From positions 4,138,314 to 4,202,313 of the forward strand of contig OZ026595.1 of assembly GCA_964020085.1 (NCBI GenBank): 64,000 bases of DNA, read 5' to 3'. This DNA comes from Micromussa lordhowensis. Its lineage: Eukaryota; Cnidaria; Anthozoa; Scleractinia; Lobophylliidae. Of this stretch, positions 1-9,602 are shown one piece after another. Under the pieces are notes generated by a model that saw only the letters and a program-made list of their open reading frames with translations, was not told where the DNA came from and did no database searches. Position numbers and translations under genes: made by a program. The first letter of the stretch is position 1. Each line of letters opens with the position of its first letter.

Positions 1-1049
1 GTAGCTCTAGAGTCGAATCTCAATCGTTTGATTCATTTTTCTCACATAGTTATAAATGCTTGATCCATTCTAAGTTTGAAATTTAGATATATTTTGTTCC
101 CCAAAGATGAAGCTCAAAGAACGAAAGAATTCTGTATATTGAGATACACGGTCGGACTACGGCTTCCGGTGTGCGTGTGCTTTTAAACTAAAATCCACAA
201 ATACATAGCTAGTTCACCAGTTGAGGCTCAACAATCTTAATCGCTTCGTTGTACATGTAGGACACAGATTTCGTTTACTATTCGTTTAAAGATGTGTCTA
301 TTTTGAGTAAAAAAACCTATGCGTTTAGTTTACCGTGTGATTTCATGTGATGGACTTGGAGGATCGATTGCTTGCACTTGGAATGGTCAGATGGCTTCTA
401 GCTTATCCCAAATTCGCGTCATATGTAGTACCATGAAAATGTCAAGCTTTCCACCAGAGATAGAGAAGAATATACAGGCCATGAAAAACTATAGGTTTTA
501 TAGTAGAGGCGAAACCGAGATCGAAGAAATCCTCGACGGCTCCCCGACTTTCGCTTCGCACGATCAGCCACTTCTTTGGTCTTTTTCTCGTTTCTGGTCG
601 AGTTTCATCGGGATAGAGGTATCAAATGAAGGGAAATACTCTATTCTTCGTATTCTGTATTGCTACAGTCTCCAACAACACATCTTCCTTGCATTCTGCA
701 ACGATTTTGACACACACTATCGTAGGCATACATTCTTCTCAGAAAGAAAACATTGTTATTCCCGAAATGACGTCAGAAGCCAACTCGTCCCATTCTCCGC
801 TATTCCTCGGTCGTGAACATGGAAATGTGCAAAATTATAAACTTTGAAAATGCGTAGAAAATTAACAAAAATAGCTACAACGATAATTTTTTCGCAGTGG
901 TGATTAGGAGAAGGAAATTTATATAAGCGAAAAAAACATTTGGGGGTTAGTTGCACTTTAAATAAATAACAATATCTTGATTGACCACTCCCCCAATGGG
1001 GCTTTTCAGGGCCAATGATGAAATGATGAAACAAATAATTCAAACGAAC
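1..1049. other. Left edge, no recognised gene
   Basis: Both strands contain open frames here (for example 319-816 on plus), but none shows a family motif or a convincing exon structure, and they overlap each other in different frames. I see no repeat structure either. It is best read as intergenic or deep intronic DNA lying 3' of the gasdermin-like gene. Confidence 0.4.
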
Positions 1050-1237
1050 ATAACATGGTTAAAAATCCCAACTGGTAGGAGGCAGACCAGTTGGCTATTT
1101 ACAAACGTGGCAAAGGAGTTGAACTAGGGTCTACCAAGAAACAACTCCAGCTTAGTGGTCAGAACGGGACTTGAACCCGCGACCCCCGGATTCCAAGTCC
1201 GGCGCCCTAACCACTCGGCTCCTGTCTCTTCATAGTA
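1050..1237 (-). mobile_element. tRNA-derived SINE (family 1)
   Basis: Read on the minus strand, the right end is a tRNA-like head. It has an A-box-like GCCGAGTGGTTAGGGCG, an anticodon-arm-like stem CCGGA/TCCGG around a 7-nt loop, and a B-box GGTTCAAGTCC. The head is followed by about 110 bp of non-tRNA body ending in an AT-rich stretch. The acceptor arms do not pair cleanly and there is a long tail, so this is a SINE and not a functional tRNA. The loop reads as a proline-type TGG anticodon, but the arm layout resembles tRNA-Ser/Leu. The 3' boundary is uncertain. Confidence 0.65.
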
Positions 1238-1423
1238 AAGGACTAAAGTTCGAATAGCTGTTGTTGCATTTGAGTATGCGGTCAATTGTACTTTTGTTTA
1301 AAAAGGTATGCAAACGAGGCGAAAGGGTCAATGCTGCTTGTTTGCGCGCATGTCTAACCGATGATAACTGCAATAACAGTTATTGCCAGGTTCAGGAACT
1401 CGCTACCCTTGTTAACTAGCTAA

Positions 1424-1721
1424 AGGTAAAGTCTGCAGACGAGCCAAAGTGGCCCATCAGGCCGGAGCTTATCCCGGTTTCAGTAGCATGAAGCGACTAG
1501 GAATATTTCTACTCTCCCCTGGATGGGATGCTAGTCCATCGCAGGGTTACCCCCAGCATTAAATTCGCCGGTACCCATTTATACACCTGGGTGGAGAGAA
1601 GCACCGTGAGAGTAAAGTGTCTTGCCTAAGAACACAACACAATGTCCCAGGCCAGTGCTCGAACCCGGAGCACTCGCTCCGGAGTCAAGCGCACTAACCA
1701 TGAGGCCACCGCGCCTCCCCC
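1424..1721 (-). mobile_element. tRNA-derived SINE (family 2) with target-site duplication
   Basis: The SINE is flanked by the direct repeat GTTAACTAGCTAA at 1411-1423 and 1722-1734, a 13-bp target-site duplication that fixes its ends. On the minus strand it starts with a tRNA-like head (A-box-like TGGCCTCATGGTTAGTGCG, B-box GGGTTCGAGCAC). A conserved body with CACCCAGGTGTATAAATGG follows, then a tail with AAACCGGGATAAGC. A second copy lies at 59080-59345 and decayed relatives at 44637-44800 and 58625-58914. It inserted next to the 3' exon of the gasdermin-like reading frame. Confidence 0.85.
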
Positions 1722-1722
1722 G

Positions 1723-4044
1723 TTAACTAGCTAAGCCCTGCTGGAAATGTGCACTTAATTCAACATGTTTTTGCATCGAGTGATAAATTAAAGTGACGTA
1801 AATGCACCATCTCCAATGCGCTTTTTTAAAGTTCCACGAGAGAAAAGTTATCATAGACGATAATAACTGGTCATTCTCCTTGCCTGCCAAGTAGTCCTCT
1901 TCTTTCCCTGAGCCGACAATAGACTCAGCGTACTCTTCAGCGCATTCTTTCTTCTGTCCCATAGTTCTGTCCGCTGACTTAACCTCGTGCCCTGCAAACT
2001 CTCCTTCGGAAAGTTTTAACCGGCCTTCATCTTTGTCGTAATCCACACGAACAAACTTGAAGAAAATTGGGCCGCGAGAGTATCTGGTCGCTACTTTTGA
2101 AGGAGTAGTCTTCTTTCTATAGTGGGCCCCAACCTGAGCATGTTTTACCAGCCACTCAAAAACCTCAGGGACAGGAACCTCGATACCACCATCCGCTTGA
2201 AACTGAAAGACAAGCAAGACAGTGCAATATTTTGACATTTAACGTCTATCAAAGAGGCGGGAAGGTGGAAAAGGCAGAAAAAGACCATCATGACCGCACT
2301 ACCCCGGAGAAATTTGAAAACGCAGCCTGAGTTCTTGTGTCAGGGCAACCGTCAACTCGCATCCAGAGAAACTGTCCATCCAAAACAGAAACTTTTCGAA
2401 AACTCTCTTCAAATCGGAAGGGGACTCCCGTATGAAAAAGGCGGAAATTTTGAAAAAAAAAAAAACTTAAAAGTGCGTCCAGTTTTGTGGGCGTCGCTTG
2501 AAATGTTTTTCGCCTTTAAGAGGTAACAATTCTAAAACAATACATTATCTTTTGTCATATATTTATTTTCTACTCAATACCCTAAAAGGCACTGCGAAAA
2601 CTCTTGCTGATGACCTTTACATAACTTATGTATGTAGGTTTCTCTTCAGAGATCATCGCTCTGCTGTCCCATCCAGGAGAAATTAAGCGGAGTAAAGTTC
2701 CGAAATTCAGATTCCCCGAGTGAGTCGAAGCCACGATTCTATAACAACTGAGGCGCTAACCTCTCAACTACCGCAGCTAAAGAGCAAGTTCTCGTCTGGC
2801 TACCAAGCAGAGTAGCCTGAGCCTACTATAAGTTTAAGAGAACAGATCTAACCTCCCTGACGAAGAAGTTTCATTCATAATAGCACTGACATCCACAGAT
2901 TATGTTCGCTACTGAAATCAATACCTCGTGTTCCCGTTTGCCCTTCAGTACAAATTTCTCGCTGTAAATCACGAAATATATAAGGCGCAGTTTCTGATCT
3001 TCAAGGCTTTCCATTCTCTTCACGTCCAAAGACGTCATGCCCAGCAATTCACGGAGATCGGGGTCTTTGACGTACTCCTGATCTAGTTTGCCTAGCACCA
3101 GCTCTCCCAGGATATCTGCAGTGTTTACGTTAACTTTCACACATTTCCCTGCTTCCAGTCGGATGTCTACAGAACTACATAAACGAAAATAAAATCAAAT
3201 TGGCAATTGCAAGGCGAATCTCCGACAGCGTCTTATATGCTTTGAAGATGACACCATCTAGATAAAGTACGTTATTGTTTTCTTTCCCTGTGGTATTAAA
3301 ATAGTTTCCGAACATAACCTGACTGAAACTCCTTGCCCGGGCTAAAACTCCTTGGCCGGATTAAAACCTCTTTGCATGGCGTGGCGTGGCGTGGCGTGGC
3401 GTGGCGTGGCGTGGCGTGGCGTGGCGTGGCGTGGCGTGGCGTGGCGTGGCGTGGCGTGGCGTGGCCGTGGCGTGGCGTGGCGTGGCGTGGCGTGGCGTGG
3501 CGTGGCGTGGCGTGGCGTGGCTTGGCGTGGCGTGGCGTGGCGTGGCGTGACGTTGGATGCGAAGCTGTACGTTTTGTTCTTTTCGAACATACTTGATGAA
3601 ACAATTTCATAGCTGGGAAAAGGATTCGAAATGCCTCAAAGATAGGTAAGCGGTTTGTAACGAATAACATTGATTCGCATTCCATCGATTGAGACTCGCA
3701 AACATTGGGTGCTTTAAATAATAATACTAAAAAAAACACGGTCACCTTTTCGCCCCGTCATCTTCCGCGTCATCTTCTACTATTTTTAAGTTGTCTTCCT
3801 TTACAAGGGTTAAACTCACGGCCTCAGTAAATTCCCCTCTTTTTTCCTTCGCGACGTAATCGTCTAGCGCTGCAATGACAATGAATTCCGATTTGACAAA
3901 TGGCCGCTTGAACACTGATCTAGGTTTCTTTACCACAAGAGCAAGAGGTTTTATCGATTTCGTTTGGCCGTGGGAGACTGGGTAATAGCTACTCTCGTCC
4001 AAGTTCTCTTCTGCAAAAGCTCGAAGCACTTCATCCAAGGGCAT
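1723..4044 (-). CDS. Gasdermin-like pore-forming protein (partial model)
   Basis: Three exons join in phase on the minus strand: 4044-3746, 3174-2925 and 2202 to about 1723. The first encodes a segment like the start of the gasdermin pore-forming domain, with [16 protein letters not shown] matching the region before the first membrane strands of gasdermin E (remembered LSLVTKKKRFWCWQRPKY). Exon 2 has a helix and a strand like the gasdermin E segment that ends VLCVLTQKI, here [17 protein letters not shown]. Exon 3 ([20 protein letters not shown], then [15 protein letters not shown]) fits the following part less clearly. Family members lyse the plasma membrane after a protease, usually a caspase, releases the N-terminal domain; I identify no cleavage site with confidence. 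The ATG at 4044 directly follows a TTATTTTATTGTTAG acceptor-like string, so a 5' non-coding exon is likely. The 3' end is unresolved: the frame runs to a stop supplied by the SINE target duplication, or splices on through a GC-type donor near 1895. Gene identity is moderately sure. Confidence 0.58.
3377..3548. repeat. (GTGGC)n microsatellite, about 34 units
   Basis: This is a near-perfect pentanucleotide tract, broken only by one GTGGCC shift near 3463 and one GTGGCTTGGC variant near 3520. It lies in intron 1 of the gasdermin-like gene. Because the unit length is not a multiple of three, it is open in several frames on both strands, which produces spurious RGVAW-type and RHATP-type open frames. 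Confidence 0.97.
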
Positions 4045-4311
4045 CTAACAATAAAATAAGAACATTAAAAAGATTCGCGACCCCCTGGAATGGTGTCACT
4101 GACCTTCTTTTACCACAAAAAGATCTCTAACTATTTAGACTGTTGGACTGCAAATTGATTGGGCTCGATCTATAATCCCGAACAGGTTCGATGAAGCGGC
4201 TTACCTGACGGCGAAACTTGGTTTAGAACCGGCAAAGAAAACACATTTAGATTGTGGGAAATGACACTAAACTCAAGCTGGCATAAGCTCTACTCCGATC
4301 TGAACTGTCTC

Positions 4312-4501
4312 CTGGGGCGTAGCTAGGGGGAGGGGGTCCTAGGGTGCGTGTGACCCCCCTTTTGTAACCCTTTTTTAAGTAAACAACCTACAACGAAAAC
4401 GACATGACAATCTGACATGGCGGAAACGACATGACAATCTGGTGAGTACCCTCACTTTGACACAGCGTGACCCCCTTTGAAAAATCCTGGCTACGCCCCC
4501 G
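4312..4501. mobile_element. hAT-type MITE with 8-bp target duplication
   Basis: The 190-bp element is flanked by ACTGTCTC at 4304-4311 and 4502-4509. Its terminal inverted repeats are CTGGGGCGTAGCTAGG on the left and the complement of CCTGGCTACGCCCCCG on the right. An 8-bp duplication is characteristic of hAT transposases. Internally it has two direct copies of ACGACATGACAATCTG. There is no coding capacity. Confidence 0.8.
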
Positions 4502-4518
4502 ACTGTCTCGTAAATGGA

Positions 4519-4849
4519 CCTTGTTACCGATGTTACGTTTTTTTTTAAAAATTTGATTTATCATTCAAACAAATAACAAGCTCACCGTTCGATTTTTCAC
4601 GCCAAGTTAAGTAAATATGCGAAGTTTCATAAGAATCTGTCGCAGACTCATCAAAATATGGGACCCAAAGTTGCAACCTCGTTAAGTGGCAAGTTTGGGT
4701 CCCATATTTTTATGGACCTGCAACAGATGTTTATGAAACTTCATATAATAACTTAATTCAGCAAGGTAAATTTATCTATTGAGGTGTTTTTTTGGTTTAT
4801 ATGAAAAGTACGAAAAATTATTGATATTGCGTGACATCGGTAACCTCGG
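4519..4849. mobile_element. MITE with long imperfect palindrome
   Basis: The ends pair as inverted repeats: CCTTGTTACCGATGTTACG at 4519-4537 against the complement of CGTGACATCGGTAACCTCGG at 4830-4849. The middle is a second inverted repeat with GGGACCCAAA facing TTTGGGTCCC around 4660-4710, so the whole element could fold into one hairpin. It starts only 18 bp after the preceding hAT MITE. I could not identify a target duplication. Confidence 0.7.
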
Positions 4850-5842
4850 TGTGCTAAGCGTGACAGCAAACCAGCTGGGAGCTTAAGACCTTCTACATCT
4901 TATGATTTAAACTATAATTTTCTTCTCTGATGTGGGATGACTTTCAAATCATTGCTTATGATCATGGGCCATCACTGGAGAATGTTGATTTTATCAACAG
5001 TTTAACTTCCTGTTTTGACTCGGCAGGGGAAATTTTCCCTGATTTTCAATTTCAATATGCAATTAAATCCACTGATTTGTTCGAATCTTCACGCGATCAA
5101 ACTTAACGTTGATCAGCAAAATAAAAACCGCACTTAGCGATCAAATCATGTTCGTCTGATTAAAATTTCTGGGATCGAAAATTATAAATCAGGAAATAGA
5201 TCCATCCGGCAAACCCATTTCGATAATTTATGGTAGAGTTCCTTCAAATCAATTCAAAATATATATCATGCATTATACATGTACATTGAAATACTGTACG
5301 ATTTTCCTGATGCCTTTTAGGTCCCCGATGAAAATTCTAGGCTCAAAGTCAGAGACTATTTTGGAGTAATATTAAAAATACTGAGATTATCTCCATACCT
5401 CCAAGTTCCAATATTTTGGCAATGACAAAATCGATATTAATCGATCAACTCACCGTTAGATTTGAGAGTTATGTATTCTCCAAAGCTAACCAGCTTTCCA
5501 CAATTCCAACTTGTGTTCCGCGAAATAAAAACTCTAACAATTGGTCGGTGTTACAAATATTTTAAAAATTCCTCACATTAGCTTTCGGTTCCTTGACAGG
5601 CCGTGACATTGTATTCCTGACTCGTCTCCAGTGCCCACTCGGGATGGTTTCGTTGATCGTCTCATGCTGTTTTTCTTTTTGTTTTCTTGTTTGTTTGCCT
5701 TTTTTTTCATTTTCAGACCTGCTTTTTAAATCCAGTATGGCCGCAGACCCTCTACTTTATCTTGAGTTCGTTGAGATCACAAGCTTAGCGAAATTTTAAT
5801 CTGCGTTTATAATATTCATGCTTTTAGAGTTATGATAATAAT
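4850..5842. other. AT-rich intergenic stretch
   Basis: I see no gene-like open frame, repeat structure or RNA gene here. The frame at 5593-5799 has no recognisable domain. Confidence 0.4.
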
Positions 5843-5901
5843 GGGCGCGTTCCATTCGACCAAAATTTCCGGAAATTCCGGTTCAAAGTCGAATGAAACA
5901 G
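5843..5901. repeat. Palindromic repeat GCGTTCCATTCGAC, copy 1
   Basis: GTTCCATTCGAC at the left faces GTCGAATG at the right, around a core that includes ATTTCCGGAAAT. A second unit with the same outer motif and a similar core lies at 7158-7229. This points to a short fold-back repeat family of unknown origin. Confidence 0.55.
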
Positions 5902-6265
5902 AAAGTTTCCTGAAATTCGTTTCGAAAATTTGGGTCAACTCTCGAGGTTGTCCTTTTTTCCGGAAATATCCTTTGCCATTTGGCTTTCTACCCGGTATGA
6001 ATCGGCCCTAGTTTCCCTAGTCGAGAATTCTGCCTCGTCCAAAGCTACAAGATGTCGGCGAATCGACCTGCCACAGTTCGAACCTGTTCTCGATTTCTTA
6101 TCTTCCACAAAAACGTTAGGATTTAGTGATTTTCTGGAAAATTGTGGACTGGTCGTTTCGAATTTCCTGTGGGTTTTTGCAAGTTTCTTTCATCACACGA
6201 AAATGATGTTTGAGTCGGTCAGGTAAATATCAAGGATACACTCTTGACACCAGAACGAGAGCCTG

Positions 6266-6585
6266 TAAGGTGGCTCGATACAGTTTCCAGTACTTTCCAA
6301 GAGTTAGAGTTTGATGGCCATTATAACCACTCTATATCAGTCGATACCAAATCATGGTATCAAAAAACGGCCCGATCATTGGTGAATAATTAAGTTGCTG
6401 TAAATTCTGTGGCTAAATAGGTTACCATAGCAACAGTATGACCTGCTAAAAACGACCTTAATTTTAGCTTTAAGCGCTTATAACTCAAAAATGATTTTGG
6501 TATCAACTGATGTAGAGTGGTTTTAATGACCAATCAAACTCTGAGTCTTGGAAAGTCCTGGAAACTGTTTCTAGTCACCTTAAAA
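6266..6585. mobile_element. MITE family A, copy 1
   Basis: The left end AAGGTGGCTCGATACAGTTT and the right end AAACTGTTTCTAGTCACCTT are inverted repeats that continue inward through a TTCC(A)AGTACTTTCCAAGA-like segment. Internal sequence, including GTTACCATAGCAACAGTATG and TTAAGCGCTTATAACT, recurs in opposite orientation at 17550-17880. There is no open frame. Confidence 0.75.
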
Positions 6586-6634
6586 TACCTAGTGAATGCG
6601 TGTTAAATTTTTTTGCATGAAGCAGCTTACGGTA

Positions 6635-7053
6635 CTTAAGGCGGGGGTCCACCTGAAAGCCGTATTTTGGCTTGGTATTATGTTCTTAATGCAAATATCT
6701 CGTTTACGTTTCAAGCAATCAAGAATCTGTTCACTCATTACACACATCTATGTTTTGCGCCGTTTTGTAAATTTTTTGGTGATTTTTAGGTTTATTTGGA
6801 GACAGATAGTTTTTCTCAAAGGATTAGTAAAATTTATGGAAATAGGAAATTTTGAAGATTTGGTGTTGTTTTAAAATTAGAGTTTGAAGTTAAAAATTGA
6901 TAGATACACACCAAACAGTTGCCTAACAACCCGAGTGCCATTGTGGGGTCGGGCAACTGTCTGGTGGTGTTCCATAACCTTTTCTCCCCCTTTCAATCTC
7001 TCTTTAAACTTCCTCAAATTTCACTTTAATTCAGGTAAACCCCCACCTTAAGA
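6635..7053. mobile_element. MITE with CTTAAGGYGGGGGT termini
   Basis: CTTAAGGCGGGGGTCCACCT at the left matches the complement of AGGTAAACCCCCACCTTAAG at the right, giving terminal inverted repeats of about 24 bp around 370 bp of non-coding DNA. A second inverted repeat inside, ACCAAACAGTTGCC facing GGCAACTGTCTGGT around 6909-6967, could form its own stem. Confidence 0.75.
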
Positions 7054-7157
7054 CAGCCACTTCATCACGATCCTTGAGCATTTTGTTGAGTACATCTTGG
7101 CGGGAAATGTGCCCGATCGGGAATGCAACGAGATCGGTCCTGCCTGGTGGAAAATTC

Positions 7158-7229
7158 CGTTCCATTCGACATACGAAAATTTCCGAAATTCAAACTGACA
7201 TTTTCCGTCGAATGGAACGCACCCAGTAT
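7158..7229. repeat. Palindromic repeat GCGTTCCATTCGAC, copy 2
   Basis: GTTCCATTCGACATACGAAA at the left faces GTCGAATGGAACGCACCC at the right. The layout is the same as the unit at 5843-5901. Confidence 0.6.
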
Positions 7230-7354
7230 CTCCGCGGGCAAATGCTCGATAAAATCGCAGCCCTGTTTTGTGAAATTTAAAGGAATTCCTCGACGTGGGA
7301 AACAAAGCCACCCCATAAAATGTTTCGCGTCCCATCGCCTGCTCTCTCGTAAAA

Positions 7355-7490
7355 GTCGGTCGGTTGGTGGTTCGGTCACTCGTTCGGTCGGTCGTTCGGT
7401 CAGTCTTTCGGTCGTTCGACCAGTCGTTCGGTCAGTCGTTCGGACGTTCGGTCAGTCGTTCGGTCGGTTGGTCTGTTGTTCGGTCGGTCG
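7355..7490. repeat. Degenerate GGTC/GTTC tetranucleotide repeat
   Basis: The tract is built from TCGGTCGGT and CGTTCGGTC units with irregular substitutions. It yields open frames rich in SVR that are artefacts of the repeat. Confidence 0.85.
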
Positions 7491-8156
7491 ATCATTCTTC
7501 TTCTTTACATTCTTCTTCTTTATTCCTTGTCCAACAAAAATGTGCGATAGCGGCCCCGCAAATAGCTGGAGAGCTAATTGTGGCGGGGCAAGCCAAGTAC
7601 ATAACAAGTTTTACAAAACAAGTTATCTTATAAAGTCAAAAACATGTATAACTAATAGAAAACGTTGCAGATTACAGCTAAAATAAATAGAATACAGATC
7701 GGGCAAAAAGAGAGAAAACTGAGCGAGTTACACAGTGCTGTTTGATAAAACCTCTGTTTCCAATGCTGAGAGATACATGAAATGAAGTTCAGAAACATTT
7801 TCGATTTAATATACAAGCTAATAGAGTTCAGATTTCTTGTTGTTTTGCTCTGGGAAACGAAAAACAGTTCGAGTTGTCGGGGTCGATTTAATATCCAACT
7901 TGCCATGTTAATAATTGATAGTTTACTTATTTTTTCAGCACTTCCGTATACAGTACAGTACATATATAACTTATCTCGTCAGAAACCGCGCTCCAGCACT
8001 GTTTTTCTCTTTGTGACAGCTAAAAGCAGCGCATCCGGTATGACTCATGAGATCGGGAAATGACTGTCAAATATGTGAACGGTCGGTTGCATGAATGAAA
8101 ATCAATACTGAGTTTTTAGTGCTTTTACTATGAAGGTAGATTGTGGATAAAATGTT

Positions 8157-8375
8157 CGACTCGTCGTTTCGTTATGGTGTTTCATCGTTTCCCTCACACC
8201 GACACTTCTAATCAAGTCGTTGTTTTCCGAGTTCGACTCGATTCGTCGGCTGGCCTCTTCGACTCGTCGTGTTACGAGTTCGACTCGTCACTGACCACAT
8301 CGGCTCGTCGTCGTTTGCCGTTTTGCCGCTTCGGCATTGCGTTTCATCGCGTTTCGACTCGTCCACTCAGACGAC
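8157..8375. repeat. Degenerate TTCGACTCGTC repeat
   Basis: TTCGACTCGTC or a one- to two-base variant occurs at least six times in about 220 bp, with irregular spacing. It is not clean enough to be a microsatellite and has no coding signal. Confidence 0.65.
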
Positions 8376-8680
8376 GTGTTACTTGATTCCACGCACTTAT
8401 ACATGAAGTATTTATCCATAAGTTGCTCTCTCTCGTCTTGAATCGAGTGAATGATCGTTTTCATGAAAGTGAAAATGGAATGCACAGGAAACAAATAATT
8501 TGTTAGTTTTTCAATGTATTGGTGTCATACCCAACTCTTTTAAAAATTCACATCAGTCTGCTTAAAGTTATCACATAGTTAGACACAGCAAGAACTTCTT
8601 AAATTTTCCCTTAGGTCGGTTCAAGGAAGCACATTGTACACTTGCTGTATGGTCCCGAGAAAACCACTTAGTTTTGTTTT

Positions 8681-8738
8681 CCCGAGAGTCCTGAAGTTTC
8701 CCCGAGACGAGGTCGAGGGAAACATCAGGACTCTCGGG
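8681..8738. repeat. Short hairpin, 22-bp arms
   Basis: CCCGAGAGTCCTGAAGTTTC at 8681-8700 faces GAAACATCAGGACTCTCGGG at 8719-8738. Further CCCGAGA/TCTCGGG pieces flank it on both sides, suggesting a decayed fold-back element. Confidence 0.7.
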
Positions 8739-9602
8739 ACTCTCGGAAAATTTCCCGAGGGACGAGACATATAGCTTATCATATAGCAACAAAGAAACAA
8801 AGACAGCGCGCGGGTAACAACTGCGCAATTGCATCCGGCTCGGGATACATTAAACTTTTATCAGGGGCATGTGACCAAGAATCAACCAATCACAGTGCTA
8901 GTTTTGTTGAGTGAAAGTCTAGGTATATAACAATGTGATATATTGCCCACGTGATGTGTAAAGTAAATTCCCTTTTGAGGGAACATCGATTGTCGTAATT
9001 TGCTTTTTGCAGGTGGTTACGTTCCTAAATAACGCGTTAGTTGATGTTGTAGATTTTTTTCATATGAAATTTGTTGCTGCTTAGTTTTACGATCGAATCG
9101 AGTTAGTTGTCAACATTTTGGCACTCTCCATGCAGTATCGTACTCTATACTTAACTAAACGTTAGCAATTAAAACATGTACTGCAGTCAGTGAAGAGAAT
9201 TCTTAACAATTTTTAAACACTCAAAATGATACTGCCGCTAAAACACCCGTCTATAGGACCATATATGAAAACCTCAAGGGCTTAGGACATATGTACTTTA
9301 TACAAGGCAAGGGGAAGACGTCCAAAATCAAACAGGGGCAATTAGAATTGATTCTGGCGAACGGGCCTATCAGTCGTTTGATCCCAAATAATAGAACCTC
9401 TCAGTGACACTTTTTTTCCCCTCTTCCAAAGTGTAGGGAGAAAAACTAAAATTTTCGCGGTCAAGTGGAGCCAATAATTGCGCGGAGCCTGGCGAGGCGC
9501 GAGCGACGCGGATATTTCCCGACGCGTGATCTTTTGCGCGAGTTTTGCTTGTCGCTTGACGACCCATAGATCAAAGCATACAGGTGTAGAGTATGCTGCT
9601 CG
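8739..9602. other. 3' flank of the WDR34 gene
   Basis: No gene or repeat structure is recognised beyond hairpin fragments at the left. The GC-richer patch around 9480-9550 is next to the WDR34 stop codon and may belong to its 3' untranslated region. I did not find a canonical AATAAA on the minus strand in the first few hundred bases after the stop. Confidence 0.35.

Noticed and set aside
319..816. 165-codon open frame on plus at the left edge
   Set aside because: No recognisable domain, no splice context and an overlapping frame of similar quality. I could not support it as a gene.
1160..1235. A functional tRNA-Pro (TGG) gene
   Set aside because: The acceptor stem is mismatched and the sequence continues into a SINE body. 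The other tRNA-like heads in the window are also SINE parts.
3296..3745. Open frames on both strands across the GTGGC tract
   Set aside because: A pentanucleotide repeat without stops is open in several frames on both strands. The region is intron 1 of the gasdermin-like gene.
7123..7686. 187-codon frame rich in SVRS
   Set aside because: Composition comes from the GGTC/GTTC repeat; no conserved motif.
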